In this document: positions 45,296 through 54,254 of the stretch, piece by piece | Position numbering within the stretch: the first letter of the stretch is position 1 | Layout of the letters: each line of letters starts with the position of its first letter | NCBI RefSeq assembly: GCF_000717645.1 | Contig: NZ_JNZZ01000002.1 | Coordinates: forward strand, 62,001 to 126,000 | Reading direction: 5' to 3' | Length of the DNA: 64,000 nucleotides | DNA from: Streptomyces californicus | Lineage (GTDB): Bacteria; Actinomycetota; Actinomycetes; Streptomycetales; Streptomycetaceae | The notes under the pieces: generated by a model | Database searches by the model: none | Seen by the model: the letters and a program-made list of their open reading frames with translations, nothing else | What the model was told of the DNA's origin: nothing | Translations under genes and position numbers: made by a program

Positions 45296-47125
45296 TCAGC
45301 GGTACAGCGCGTCGACCTCGATCGCGTACGCCGTCTCGATGGCCTTGCGCTTCAGCTTCAACGACGGGGTCAGCAGCCCCAGTTCCTCGCTGAACGGGTG
45401 CGCCAGGATCCGGAACGTACGGATCGACTCGGCCTGCGACACCGCCGTGTTGGCGGCCACCACCGCCCGGCGGACCTCCATCTCCAGGTCCGGATCGCGC
45501 ACCAGCTCGGCCGGGCTCAGCGGGGCGCGGCCCTGCATCGCCAGCCAGTGGTCCACCGACTCCTGGTCCACGGTGACGAGCGCCGCGATGTACGGGCGGT
45601 CGTTGCCCACGACGATGCACTGCGCCACCAGCGGGTGCGCCCGTACGCGTTCCTCCAGGCCGGCCGGGGAGACGCTCTTGCCGCCGGACGTCACCAGGAT
45701 CTCCTTCTTGCGCCCGGTGATCGTCAGATAGCCGTCGTCGTCCAGCGACCCGAGATCCCCGGTCGCCAGCCAGCCCTCGTGCAGCACCGCCCGGGTGGCT
45801 GCCGGGTCGCCCAGATAGCCGGAGAACACGTTCGGGCCGTTCACCCACACCTCGCCGTCGTCCGCGATGTGCACGGACGTGCCCGGGACCGGGCGGCCGA
45901 CCGTCCCGTACCGGGTGCGCTCGGGAGGGTTCGCCGTCGCCGCCGCGCTCGTCTCGGTCAGCCCGTACCCCTCGAAGACGTCCACGCCCGCGCCCGCGAA
46001 GAACAGCCCGAGCCGGCGGTCCATGCCGGAGCCGCCCGACATCGCGTGCCGCATCCGGCCGCCCATCGCGTCGCGGACCTTCTTGTAGACGACCTTGTCG
46101 AAGAACTGGTGCTGCATCCGCAGTCCGGCCGAGGGACCGGGGCCGACGCCGAACGCCTTCTGCTCCAGGGCCTCCGCGTACTTCACCGCGATGTCGACGG
46201 CCTTGTCGAACGGTCCGGCCCGGCCCTCCGCCTCCGCGGTGCGCCGGGCCCCGTTGAACACCTTCTCGAAGATGTACGGCACCGCTAGGATGAACGTCGG
46301 CCGGAACGTCAGCAGGTCCGGCATCAGCGCCCGCGCGGACAGCTCCGGCTGGTGGCCGAGCTTCACCCGGCCGCGGACCGCGGCGATCTCCACCATCCGT
46401 CCGAAGACGTGCGCCAGCGGCAGGAAGAGGAGGGTGGCCGCCTCGTCGCCCGGCCTGGAGTGGAACACCGGTTCCCAGCGCGTCACCATCGTGTCGCTCT
46501 CGAACATGAGGCTCGCGTGGGTGATGACGCATCCCTTGGGGCGGCCGGTCGTGCCCGAGGTGTAGATGACGGTCGCCACCGAGTCGGGCGTCACCGCGCG
46601 CCGGTGCCGCTGCACCACCTCGTCGTCGATGTCCGCGCCCGCCGCCAGCAGCTCGTCCAGCGCTCCCGCGTCGAGCTGCCACAGCCGTTTCAGCAGCGGC
46701 AGCCGGTCGATCACCGAGCCCACGGTCATCGCGTGGTCCTCGTGCTCGACCATCACCGCCACCACTTCGGCGTCGTGCAGCATCCACAGGACCTGCTCGG
46801 CGGACGAGGTCGGGTAGACCGGCACCGACTGGGCCCCGACGGTCCACAGCGCGAAGTCAAACAGCGTCCACTCGTAGCGGGTACGGGACATCAGCGCGAC
46901 CCGGTCGCCGAACCGCACCCCGTGCGCGATCAGCCCCCGGGCCAGGGCCAGCACCTGGTCGCGGAACTCCCCGGAGGTCACATCACGCCACTGCCCCCCG
47001 GCATCCTTGCGGGCGAGCGCGACGCGGTACGGATCGTCCTCCGCGTAGTCGAAGACCACATCGGCCAGACCGCCGACCTGAGGCGCCGCCGGCACGGGTG
47101 GGACAGTGAATTCGCGCAATGACAT
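45296..47125 (-). CDS. Long-chain acyl-CoA synthetase (FadD15-type AMP ligase)
   Basis: 609 aa. AMP-binding motif VIYTSGTTGRPKGCVITHASL, A5 motif FEGYGLTETSAA, then GWLATGDLGSLDDDGYLTITGRKKEIL (A7/A8), and the acyl-CoA synthetase tail with catalytic Lys in LTPSLKLKRKAI. Size matches FadD15-like enzymes that activate C12-C18 fatty acids as acyl-CoA. Start: ATG at 47125 has GAGGAG only one base upstream. An in-frame TTG two codons later (47119) has the same ribosome site at a normal 7-base spacing and would begin (M)REFTVPP, like MREFSLP of related proteins. The true start may therefore be 47119. Confidence 0.93.
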   Translation of the reverse strand: MSLREFTVPPVPAAPQVGGLADVVFDYAEDDPYRVALARKDAGGQWRDVTSGEFRDQVLALARGLIAHGVRFGDRVALMSRTRYEWTLFDFALWTVGAQSVPVYPTSSAEQVLWMLHDAEVVAVMVEHEDHAMTVGSVIDRLPLLKRLWQLDAGALDELLAAGADIDDEVVQRHRRAVTPDSVATVIYTSGTTGRPKGCVITHASLMFESDTMVTRWEPVFHSRPGDEAATLLFLPLAHVFGRMVEIAAVRGRVKLGHQPELSARALMPDLLTFRPTFILAVPYIFEKVFNGARRTAEAEGRAGPFDKAVDIAVKYAEALEQKAFGVGPGPSAGLRMQHQFFDKVVYKKVRDAMGGRMRHAMSGGSGMDRRLGLFFAGAGVDVFEGYGLTETSAAATANPPERTRYGTVGRPVPGTSVHIADDGEVWVNGPNVFSGYLGDPAATRAVLHEGWLATGDLGSLDDDGYLTITGRKKEILVTSGGKSVSPAGLEERVRAHPLVAQCIVVGNDRPYIAALVTVDQESVDHWLAMQGRAPLSPAELVRDPDLEMEVRRAVVAANTAVSQAESIRTFRILAHPFSEELGLLTPSLKLKRKAIETAYAIEVDALYR

Positions 47126-47489
47126 GCTCCTCGTGGCGCTCCGCACAGCGCCGCGACGCTACCCCAAGCGGAGGCCCGGCGGGAGGGGCCCACCACCTCC
47201 TCACCCCGGTCCGGCCGGACAGCTCGGCCGTCGAAATCCGGCCAGATGGGCAAGGCTCGGGCGCGCCGCCGGGCCGGTTTCGACGGAGGGGTGAGCGGCG
47301 CGCGCCGGAATCTCCACCGAATCCGCCCCCGGCGATCACCAGCGGCTCCCGGCACCGACCGGCGAACGATCTGTTGCGCCTGTTGCTCCCGGCGGTCCAG
47401 TCGCTCCCGTCGGTTTCCCGAAGGCGCCGGACCGCCGCATCGGCCGTTACGGTGGGCCGGAGACGGCCGGCCGAAAGTCAGGAGGCGCC
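47126..47489. other. Divergent intergenic region
   Basis: 364 bp between the acyl-CoA synthetase and the small HhH gene. It should hold promoters for both. I see no clear hexamers; no gene is supported. Confidence 0.4.
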
Positions 47490-47717
47490 ATGAGTGAACC
47501 TTCCGGTACGCCCGCACCCGCGCCCGCGGACGATTTTCCGCACGGGGCCGGCAACCCGGCCCGGGGCGCGTTGAGGGCGGCGGGCTACACCCGGCTCGCC
47601 CAGCTGACGGAGGTGACCGCAGCCGAGGTGCTCGCGCTCCACGGGGTCGGGCCGAAGGCGATCGGGGTGCTCCGCGGGGCGCTGGCGGCCGAGGGGCTGG
47701 CCTTCGCGGGGGAGTGA
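47490..47717 (+). CDS. Small helix-hairpin-helix DNA-binding protein
   Basis: 75 aa from ATG with GGAGG upstream. Residues 25-70 read GALRAAGYTRLAQLTEVTAAEVLALHGVGPKAIGVL, with two HhH-like hairpins; the second has LHGVGPKA, the LxGVGPKT-type hairpin of DNA-binding proteins. This resembles the C-terminal domain of RNA polymerase alpha and small RPA-C/HhH proteins of Streptomyces. It probably binds DNA non-specifically; the role is unknown. Single gene, convergent with fdhD. Confidence 0.82.
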   Translation: MSEPSGTPAPAPADDFPHGAGNPARGALRAAGYTRLAQLTEVTAAEVLALHGVGPKAIGVLRGALAAEGLAFAGE

Positions 47718-47783
47718 GCGGCCGACCGCCGGAAGGCCCGACCGCGGTCACCGGCCCGGACCGCCCGCCGGAGGACCCGCCCC

Positions 47784-48632
47784 TCAGACCCGGCCCGGCT
47801 CAGGCTCCAAGGCGATCCGGTGCTCACCGGCGTACACGTTCATGGAGGGGCCGCGCAGGAACCCGACCAGTGTCAGTCCGGCCTCCGCCGCCAGGTCCAC
47901 CGCGAGCGACGACGGCGCGGAGACCGCCGCGAGCACCGGGATCCCCGCCATCACGGCTTTCTGCGCCAGCTCGAACGAGGCCCGGCCCGAGACCAGCAGC
48001 ACGGCCCGCGACAGGGGCAGCCGGTGGTCGGTCAGCGCCCGGCCCACCAGCTTGTCCACCGCGTTGTGCCGGCCGACGTCCTCGCGTACGTCCAGCAGCT
48101 CGCCCTCCTCGGAGAACAACGCGGCGGCGTGCAGACCGCCCGTCCGGTCGAAGACCCGCTGCGCGGCCCGCAGCCGGTCCGGAAGGGCGGACAGCAGCTC
48201 CGGCGGGATCCGCACCGGCGGCGCGTCGGCCACGGGGTGCCGGGTCGTGGTGCGGACCGCGTCCAGGCTGGCCTTGCCGCACAGGCCGCACGACGAGGTG
48301 GTGTAGACGTTCCGCTCCAGCGTGATGTCCGGGACGCGGACGCCGGGCGCGAGCTTCACGTCCACCACGTTGTAGCTGTTCCCGCCCTCCGCCGTCGCCC
48401 CGGCGCAGTAGACGATCGACTGGACCTCGTCGCCCTCGGCGATCACCCCCTCGCTGACCAGGAAGCCCGCCGCCAGCGCGAAGTCGTCGCCCGGCGTGCG
48501 CATCGTGATGGCCAGCGGCCTGCCGTTCAGCCGGATCTCCAGGGGCTCCTCCGCCACCAGGGTGTCCGCGCGGGTCGAGACCGCCCCGTCGCGGATGCGG
48601 AGGGTGCGGCGGCGTTCGGTGGCCCGTCCCAT
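47784..48632 (-). CDS. fdhD: Formate dehydrogenase accessory sulfurtransferase FdhD
   Basis: 282 aa from ATG at 48632. The active-site motif [10 protein letters not shown] (paired Cys) accepts sulfur from IscS-like desulfurase and passes it to the molybdenum cofactor of formate dehydrogenase. Other FdhD features: [35 protein letters not shown] near the N-terminus, then [17 protein letters not shown] and [33 protein letters not shown]. No formate dehydrogenase gene lies in the window, so the client must be elsewhere. It is convergent with the HhH gene. Confidence 0.95.
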   Translation of the reverse strand: MGRATERRRTLRIRDGAVSTRADTLVAEEPLEIRLNGRPLAITMRTPGDDFALAAGFLVSEGVIAEGDEVQSIVYCAGATAEGGNSYNVVDVKLAPGVRVPDITLERNVYTTSSCGLCGKASLDAVRTTTRHPVADAPPVRIPPELLSALPDRLRAAQRVFDRTGGLHAAALFSEEGELLDVREDVGRHNAVDKLVGRALTDHRLPLSRAVLLVSGRASFELAQKAVMAGIPVLAAVSAPSSLAVDLAAEAGLTLVGFLRGPSMNVYAGEHRIALEPEPGRV

Positions 48633-48969
48633 AGGTGTGAATCCGATCCTGTCCGTGTGCGATGGTTCATGGCTGCCGGCGGTCCGCGAGGGTCCCCCGT
48701 CGCCGCGGCGGCCGGTGAGGGTCCCGTACGCGACGGCCTCCTCCCGTTCACCGCGGTCCCGAGGCCGTCCGGACCGGGTGCCGGAAGCCGGCTCCGCCAT
48801 TGTCCGGTACCCGCCCCGGCGTGTCGCGGGCGCCCGTGAACCACGCTGACCAGCGTGTTGTCAAGGCTCCAACGAGTGAGCCGGTTTCCTGTGGGATCAC
48901 GTGCACGCGTACCCGGCGGTAGCGACCAAGACTGGATGTTTCCTGACCCACCCGACGATGGGAACCCGT
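48633..48969. other. Divergent intergenic region
   Basis: 337 bp between fdhD and the FabH-like gene. A TTGTCA hexamer at 48858-48863 is a possible -35 for the rightward gene but no good -10 follows. No gene supported; the frame from 48901 is a possible N-terminal extension of the FabH-like protein. Confidence 0.4.
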
Positions 48970-49929
48970 ATGACCGGCTCGCGTGTCGTGGCGCTCGGCC
49001 ACTACCAGCCCGCCAAGGTGCTCACCAACGACGACCTGGCGGCCATGGTCGACACGAGTGACGAGTGGATCACCAGCCGGGTCGGCATCAAGACCCGCCA
49101 CGTGGGCGGGCCCGAGGAGCCGGTGGACGAGATGGCCGCGCACGCGGCCGCCAAGGCGCTGGCCGGGGCCGGTCTCGACCCCTCGGACATCGACCTGGTG
49201 CTCGTCGCCACCTCCACCGCGATCGACCGGTCCCCGAGCATGTCCGCGCGGGTCGCCGCCCGGCTCGGCATGGGCTCGCCCGCCGTCATGGACATCAACG
49301 TGGTGTGCTCCGGCTTCACGCACGCCCTGGCCACCGCCGACCACGCGATCCGGGCCGGTGCGGCCACCCGGGCGCTGGTGATCGGCGCCGACAAGATGGC
49401 CGACATCGGCGACTGGACCGACCGGAGCACCTGCGTCCTCCTCGGCGACGGGGCCGGCGCCGCGGTCGTCACCGCCGACCCGGCCGGAGCCGGCGCCCCG
49501 GGCGGGCCCGGCATCGGGCCGGTGCTCTGGGGCTCCGTGCCGGAGATGGGCAACGCGGTCCGGATCGAGGGGACGCCGCCGCGCTTCGCGCAGGAGGGCC
49601 AGTCCGTCTACCGCTGGGCCACGACCCAGCTCCCCCCGATCGCCCGGCGGGTCTGCGAGAAGGCCGGCGTCGCCCCGGAGGAGTTGGGCGCCGTCGTCCT
49701 GCACCAGGCCAACCTGCGGATCATCGAGCCCGTCGCCCGGAAGATCGGCGCCGTCAACGCCGTCGTCGCCCGCGACGTGGTGGACTCCGGCAACACCTCC
49801 GCCGCCTCCATCCCGATGGCGCTGTCCAAGCTCGTCGAACGCGGCGAGGTCGTCTCCGGCGCCCCCGCCCTGCTCTTCGGGTTCGGCGGGAACCTCTCGT
49901 ACGCGGGCCAGGTCATCCGCTGCCCCTGA
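48970..49929 (+). CDS. 3-oxoacyl-ACP synthase III (FabH-like)
   Basis: 319 aa from ATG at 48970 with GGGAA five bases upstream; 48958 or 48901 are weaker starts. The thiolase-fold triad is in place: Cys113 in VVCSGFTHA, His245 in LHQANLRI and Asn275 in SGNTSAA. Spacing equals that of E. coli FabH (112, 244, 274). A typical N-terminus VVALGHYQPAKVLTNDDLAAMVDTSDEWI and C-terminal FGFGGNLSYAG complete the family. It condenses acyl-CoA with malonyl-ACP to start a fatty-acid-like chain. It is outside the housekeeping fab cluster, so it may serve a secondary pathway or be an extra FabH. Weak hairpin downstream. Confidence 0.93.
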   Translation: MTGSRVVALGHYQPAKVLTNDDLAAMVDTSDEWITSRVGIKTRHVGGPEEPVDEMAAHAAAKALAGAGLDPSDIDLVLVATSTAIDRSPSMSARVAARLGMGSPAVMDINVVCSGFTHALATADHAIRAGAATRALVIGADKMADIGDWTDRSTCVLLGDGAGAAVVTADPAGAGAPGGPGIGPVLWGSVPEMGNAVRIEGTPPRFAQEGQSVYRWATTQLPPIARRVCEKAGVAPEELGAVVLHQANLRIIEPVARKIGAVNAVVARDVVDSGNTSAASIPMALSKLVERGEVVSGAPALLFGFGGNLSYAGQVIRCP

Positions 49930-49942
49930 CGGCCGTGCGCAA

Positions 49943-49959
49943 GACGCCCCGGGGGCGTC
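49943..49959 (+). terminator. Short palindromic hairpin after FabH-like gene
   Basis: GACGCCCC and GGGGCGTC separated by one base (49943-49959), realistically a 6-bp stem with a 5-nt loop, 14 bp after the stop. Confidence 0.4.
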
Positions 49960-50049
49960 CCGCTCCGGGGATGCTCCGGGCTGACCGGACTCCTGCCGGG
50001 GCATCTTTGTCCTGGGTGTGGAGAAAGTCGGGGCGGATTCCCGCGCAAC

Positions 50050-50080
50050 TTCTTCCCACTCCGGGAAAGCGCTGCTACGT
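50050..50080 (+). promoter_or_regulatory. Promoter region of ROK regulator with partial AGCGCT palindrome
   Basis: TTCCC and GGGAA face each other across 6 bp (about 50053-50068), next to AAAGCGCT, a half of the AAAGCGCTTT-type operator of sugar repressors. TACGTT follows near 50077 as a possible -10. The match is partial, so this is only a candidate operator region, 48-78 bp upstream of the start. Confidence 0.25.
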
Positions 50081-50127
50081 TCCCCTCGAAAGCCCGACGG
50101 ACTGGCCGATGTGGCGGGGAGGGACGC

Positions 50128-51318
50128 GTGAGACGTATGACGGCACGACCCGCGAACGCGCATCAGGCGCGGCTGCTGAGGCTGTTGCGCGACGGGGGCC
50201 CCAACTCCCGTGCCCAGCTGGGCGACCAGGTCGAGCTCTCCCGTTCGAAGCTCGCCGTCGAGGTGGACCGGCTGCTGGAGACCGGCCTGGTGGTGGCCGA
50301 CGGCCTCGCCGCGTCGCGCGGCGGCCGCCGCTCGCACAACATCCGGCTCGCCCCCGAACTCCGCTTCCTCGGCGTCGACATCGGGGCCACCTCGATCGAC
50401 GTGGCCGTGACCAACGCGGAGTTGGAGGTCCTGGGGCACCTCAACCACCCCATGGACGTGCGCGAGGGCCCGGTCGCCGTCTTCGAGCAAGTGCTGTCGC
50501 TCGCCGCCAAACTCCGGGCCTCCGGGCTCGCGGAGGGCTTCGACGGCGCGGGCATCGGGGTCCCCGGCCCCGTCCGCTTCCCCGAGGGCGTGCCGGTCGC
50601 GCCGCCGATCATGCCCGGCTGGGACGGGTTCCCGGTCCGCGAGGCGCTCAGCCAGGAGCTGGGCTGCCCGGTCATGGTCGACAACGACGTGAACCTCATG
50701 GCGATGGGGGAGCAGCACGCGGGCGTGGCCCGGTCCGTGGGCGACTACCTCTGCGTCAAGATCGGCACGGGCATCGGCTGCGGCATCGTCGTCGGCGGCG
50801 AGGTCTACCGCGGTACGACCGGCAGCGCCGGGGACATCGGGCACATCCGGGTGGACCCGGACGGCCGGGCCTGCGCCTGTGGCAACAAGGGCTGCCTGGA
50901 AGCCCACTTCAGCGGCGCGGCCCTCGCCCGGGACGCGGAGGACGCCGCCCGTGAGGGCCGCTCACCCGAACTCGCCGCCCGGCTGGAGGCGGCGGGGCGT
51001 CTCACCGCCGCCGACGTGGCCGCCGCGGCCGCCGCCGGCGACGCCGCCGCGCTCGACCTGATCCGCGAGGGCGGCAACCGGCTCGGCCAGGTGATCGCGA
51101 GCCTGGTCAGCTTCTTCAATCCCGGTCTGGTGGTGATCGGCGGCGGGGTCACCGGCCTCGGTCACAACCTCCTCGCCAGTGTCCGTACGCAGGTGTACAA
51201 GCAGTCCCTGCCTCTGGCCACCGGCAATCTGCCCATCGTGCTGGGCGAGTTGGGCCCCACCGCCGGAGTGATAGGCGCGGCCAGGCTCATCAGCGACCAC
51301 CTCTTCTCCCCGGTCTGA
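50128..51318 (+). CDS. ROK-family transcriptional regulator
   Basis: 396 aa from GTG with GGAGGG upstream. N-terminal winged HTH (about 8-70): AHQARLLRLLRDGGPNSRAQLGDQVELSRSKLAVEVDRL. Then the ROK fold: ADP-ribose/ATP phosphate loop LGVDIGATSIDVAV, a GIGVPGPV strand, VDNDVNLMAMGEQHAG, and the zinc/consensus motif HIRVDPDGRACACGNKGCLEAHFSG (ROK CXCGxxGCxE with His). It should be a sugar-responsive repressor. It begins the sugar-import cluster, 267 bp ahead of the ABC ATPase on the same strand, and probably controls it. Confidence 0.94.
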   Translation: MRRMTARPANAHQARLLRLLRDGGPNSRAQLGDQVELSRSKLAVEVDRLLETGLVVADGLAASRGGRRSHNIRLAPELRFLGVDIGATSIDVAVTNAELEVLGHLNHPMDVREGPVAVFEQVLSLAAKLRASGLAEGFDGAGIGVPGPVRFPEGVPVAPPIMPGWDGFPVREALSQELGCPVMVDNDVNLMAMGEQHAGVARSVGDYLCVKIGTGIGCGIVVGGEVYRGTTGSAGDIGHIRVDPDGRACACGNKGCLEAHFSGAALARDAEDAAREGRSPELAARLEAAGRLTAADVAAAAAAGDAAALDLIREGGNRLGQVIASLVSFFNPGLVVIGGGVTGLGHNLLASVRTQVYKQSLPLATGNLPIVLGELGPTAGVIGAARLISDHLFSPV

Positions 51319-51585
51319 TCCCGCACGTCCCTCCGGCCCGATCCGAACGCACCGCCGCAACCCCCGCACCACCCGGCGCGACCCGCTCCACCCGCCCGGC
51401 CCCGCCCGTATTGGTCAGGTACCCGTCACTCCACCCCCGGTCCGTCGGGTACTCGTCAGCAGCCGCTCGGGGTGCCGCCGGCTCCACGGCACCCCCAGCC
51501 CTGCGCCCTGTCCGCTCACCGGCCCTCCCCGGCCCGCTCGGCACCGCCCGAGCAGGGGAGACCCCATTCGCCGAGGGGATTCGTC

Positions 51586-53109
51586 ATGGCACCGGAACCA
51601 CCCCTGCTCACCATGTCCGGCATCACCAAGCTCTTCCCGGGCGTCCGCGCCCTGGACGGCGTCGACCTGGAGGTCCAGGCCGGCGAGGTCCACTGCCTCC
51701 TCGGCCAGAACGGCGCCGGCAAGTCCACCCTGATCAAGGTGCTCGCCGGAGCCCACCAGCCCAACGACGGCGAGATCACCTGGCGCGGCGAACAGGTCCG
51801 GCTCAAGTCGCCGATCGCCGCCATGCGGCTGGGCATCGCCACCATCTACCAGGAACTCGACCTCGTCGAGGACCTCTCGGTCGCCGAGAACGTCTTCCTC
51901 GGCCACGAACCGACCAGCGCCGGCTTCGTCGTCCGCACGGGGGAGGGGCGCGCCGCCGCGAAGGCACTGCTGGCCCGCCTCGGGCACCCGGAGATCGACC
52001 CCGCCCGGCACGTCGGCGACCTCTCCGCCGCACAGCAGCAGATCGTCTCCATGGCACGGGCGCTCTCGCACGACGTCCGGCTCATCGTGATGGACGAGCC
52101 CTCCGCCGCCCTCGACCCCGACGAGGTCGACAACCTCTTCCGCATCGTCGAGGGCCTCACCTCCGCCGGGGTGGCCGTCGTCTACATCTCGCACCGGCTG
52201 GAGGAGATCCGCCGCATCGGCGACCGGGTCACCGTCATCAAGGACGGCAGGACCGTCGCCGTGGGCCTGCCCGCAGCCGACACCCCCACACGCGACATCG
52301 TTGCCATGATGACCGGCCGCGACGTCGCCTACGTCTTCCCGCCGCGCCCGGACGAGCCCGCCTCCGCCGACGTCGAGCCCGTGCTCCGGGTCCAGGGCCT
52401 CTCCCGCACGGGCGAGTTCGCCCCCGTCGACCTCGAACTGCGGCCCGGCGAGATCGTCGGCCTCGCCGGACTCGTCGGCTCGGGCCGCTCGGAGATCCTG
52501 GAGACGATCTACGGGGCCCGCAGGGCGACCACCGGAACCGTCAGCGTCGCGGGCGAGCGGCTCCGTCCCGGCAGCGTCCGTGCCGCCGTCGCCGCCGGGA
52601 TCGGCCTCGCCCCCGAGGAGCGCAAGGCACAGGCCCTGCTGCTGACCGAGTCCGTCACCCGGAACGTCTCCGTCTCCTCCCTCTCCCGCTTCGCCCGGCT
52701 CGGCTGGATCGACCGCGCGGGGGAGCGCAAGGCCGCCCGGAGCGCCACCCGTGAGCTGCAGATGCGGCCCGACAACCCGGACGCCGCCGTCCGCACCCTC
52801 TCCGGCGGCAACCAGCAGAAGGCCGTTCTCGCCCGCTGGCTGCTGCGCGGCTGCCGGGTGCTGCTGCTGGACGAACCCACCCGCGGCGTCGACGTCGGCG
52901 CCCGCGCCGAGCTCTACGCCGTGATCCGCAGGCTGGCCGACGAGGGGCTCGCCGTCCTGCTCGTCTCCAGTGAAGTGCCCGAAGTCCTGGGCCTCGCCGA
53001 CCGGGTGCTGGTCCTCCGGGAGGGCGAGGTGGTCCACACGGCCCCCGCCCGGGAGCTCGACGAACACCGCGTACTCGACCTCGTGATGGAAGGGAGCCCG
53101 ACGCCATGA
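51586..53109 (+). CDS. Sugar ABC transporter ATP-binding protein (RbsA/MglA type)
   Basis: 507 aa from ATG at 51586 with GAGGGG seven bases upstream; the frame runs further up without similarity. Two ABC domains in tandem: first Walker A LGQNGAGKSTLIK, Q-loop IYQELDLVEDLSV, signature LSAAQQQ, Walker B LIVMDEPSAALD. The second has the usual degenerate P-loop GLVGSGRSE, with LSGGNQQK signature and LLLDEPTRGVDVG. This is the ribose/galactose/xylose importer layout (carbohydrate uptake 2 family), energising uptake of a monosaccharide or small glycoside. ATGA overlap with the permease shows a common transcript. Confidence 0.95.
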   Translation: MAPEPPLLTMSGITKLFPGVRALDGVDLEVQAGEVHCLLGQNGAGKSTLIKVLAGAHQPNDGEITWRGEQVRLKSPIAAMRLGIATIYQELDLVEDLSVAENVFLGHEPTSAGFVVRTGEGRAAAKALLARLGHPEIDPARHVGDLSAAQQQIVSMARALSHDVRLIVMDEPSAALDPDEVDNLFRIVEGLTSAGVAVVYISHRLEEIRRIGDRVTVIKDGRTVAVGLPAADTPTRDIVAMMTGRDVAYVFPPRPDEPASADVEPVLRVQGLSRTGEFAPVDLELRPGEIVGLAGLVGSGRSEILETIYGARRATTGTVSVAGERLRPGSVRAAVAAGIGLAPEERKAQALLLTESVTRNVSVSSLSRFARLGWIDRAGERKAARSATRELQMRPDNPDAAVRTLSGGNQQKAVLARWLLRGCRVLLLDEPTRGVDVGARAELYAVIRRLADEGLAVLLVSSEVPEVLGLADRVLVLREGEVVHTAPARELDEHRVLDLVMEGSPTP

Positions 53110-54158
53110 CACAGCCCGCCCCGTCGGCGCAGCACAACGGGTCGGACAAGGGGGCCCTTGCCGCCCCCTCCGACACGCCGCCCCCGAAGACGGGCGGCCG
53201 CGGGCCGGCCCTCGGCCTGCGGCTCGACGTCCGGATCCTGTCCCTGCTCGGCGTCCTCGCCGTGCTGATCCTGGTCGGCGGCGTCACCGAGCCCGACGCC
53301 TTCCTGGACAGCGGGAACCTCCAGCTCATCCTCACCCAGGCGTCCGTCATCGGCGTCGTCACCGTCGGCATGACCTTCGTCATCATCAGCGGCGGGATCG
53401 ACCTCTCCGTCGGGGCGATGGTCGCCCTCGCCTCGGTGTGGGCGACGACCGTGGCCACCCAGGAGTACGGCTTCGCGGGCATCGCGTTCACCGCGGTGAT
53501 CGTCGGCCTCGTCGCGGGACTCGTCAACGGCGTCCTCATCGCGTACGGCCGCCTCGTCCCGTTCATCGCGACCCTGGCCATGCTGGCGTCGGCCCGCGGA
53601 CTCGCGCTGCAGATCACCGACGGCAAGACCCAGATCGTCACCGTCGACTCCGTGCTGGACCTCGGCCTGCCCGACTCGTACATCCTCGGGATCCCGCCGC
53701 TGGTCATCATGTTCGCCGTGGTCACCGTCATCGGCTGGCTGGTCCTGAACCGGACCACCTTCGGCCGCCGCACCGTCGCCGTCGGCGGCAACGCGGAGGC
53801 CGCCCGGCTCGCCGGGATCGACGTCCGCCGCCAGCGCCTGTACCTCTACCTGCTGTCCGGGCTGTGCTGCGGCATCGCCGCCTTCATGCTGATCGTGCTC
53901 GCCGGCTCCGGCCAGAACACCAACGGCAACCTGTACGAACTCGACGCCATCGCCGCCGCGATCATCGGGGGCACCCTGCTGAGCGGCGGCCGGGGCACCA
54001 TCGTCGGCTCCGTCCTCGGTGTCCTGATCTTCACCACGATCACCAACATCTTCGCCCTGAACAACCTGCAGACCGACGTCCAGCAGATCGCCAAGGGCGC
54101 CATCATCGTCGCCGCCGTCCTCGTCCAGGGACGCGGCATGCGCGGCCGGGAGACCTGA
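53106..54158 (+). CDS. Sugar ABC transporter permease (RbsC/BPD_transp_2 type)
   Basis: 350 aa from an ATG overlapping the ATPase stop (ATGA). About 10 TM segments with the RbsC motifs VGMTFVIISGGIDLSVGAMVALASV, FIATLAMLASARGLALQITDG, GRRTVAVGGNAEAARLAGIDV and AIAAAIIGGTLLSGGRGTIVGSVLG. The EAA-like cytoplasmic loop lies in NAEAARLAGIDV. It forms a homodimeric channel with the preceding ATPase. The 40-residue N-terminal tail is Pro-rich and cytoplasmic. Co-transcribed with the ATPase and binding protein. Confidence 0.95.
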   Translation: MTQPAPSAQHNGSDKGALAAPSDTPPPKTGGRGPALGLRLDVRILSLLGVLAVLILVGGVTEPDAFLDSGNLQLILTQASVIGVVTVGMTFVIISGGIDLSVGAMVALASVWATTVATQEYGFAGIAFTAVIVGLVAGLVNGVLIAYGRLVPFIATLAMLASARGLALQITDGKTQIVTVDSVLDLGLPDSYILGIPPLVIMFAVVTVIGWLVLNRTTFGRRTVAVGGNAEAARLAGIDVRRQRLYLYLLSGLCCGIAAFMLIVLAGSGQNTNGNLYELDAIAAAIIGGTLLSGGRGTIVGSVLGVLIFTTITNIFALNNLQTDVQQIAKGAIIVAAVLVQGRGMRGRET

Positions 54159-54254
54159 CGCCCCGCCCCACCCCGTTCGCACCCCCCCGCACCCGCACTT
54201 CGTACGCACCCCCCCGCACCCCGTACGCACCACCGGATGAAGGGTCCCACCGCC

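Noticed and set aside
48901..48969. Longer FabH-like start at GTG 48901
   Set aside because: Adds 23 residues that do not match FabH; ATG at 48970 puts the triad at the usual numbers (113, 245, 275).
51410..51465. Possible operator from the similar stretches GGTACCCGTCA and GGGTACTCGTCA ahead of the ABC ATPase
   Set aside because: The match is short and imperfect, and I could not relate it to a known ROK site; left as unproven.
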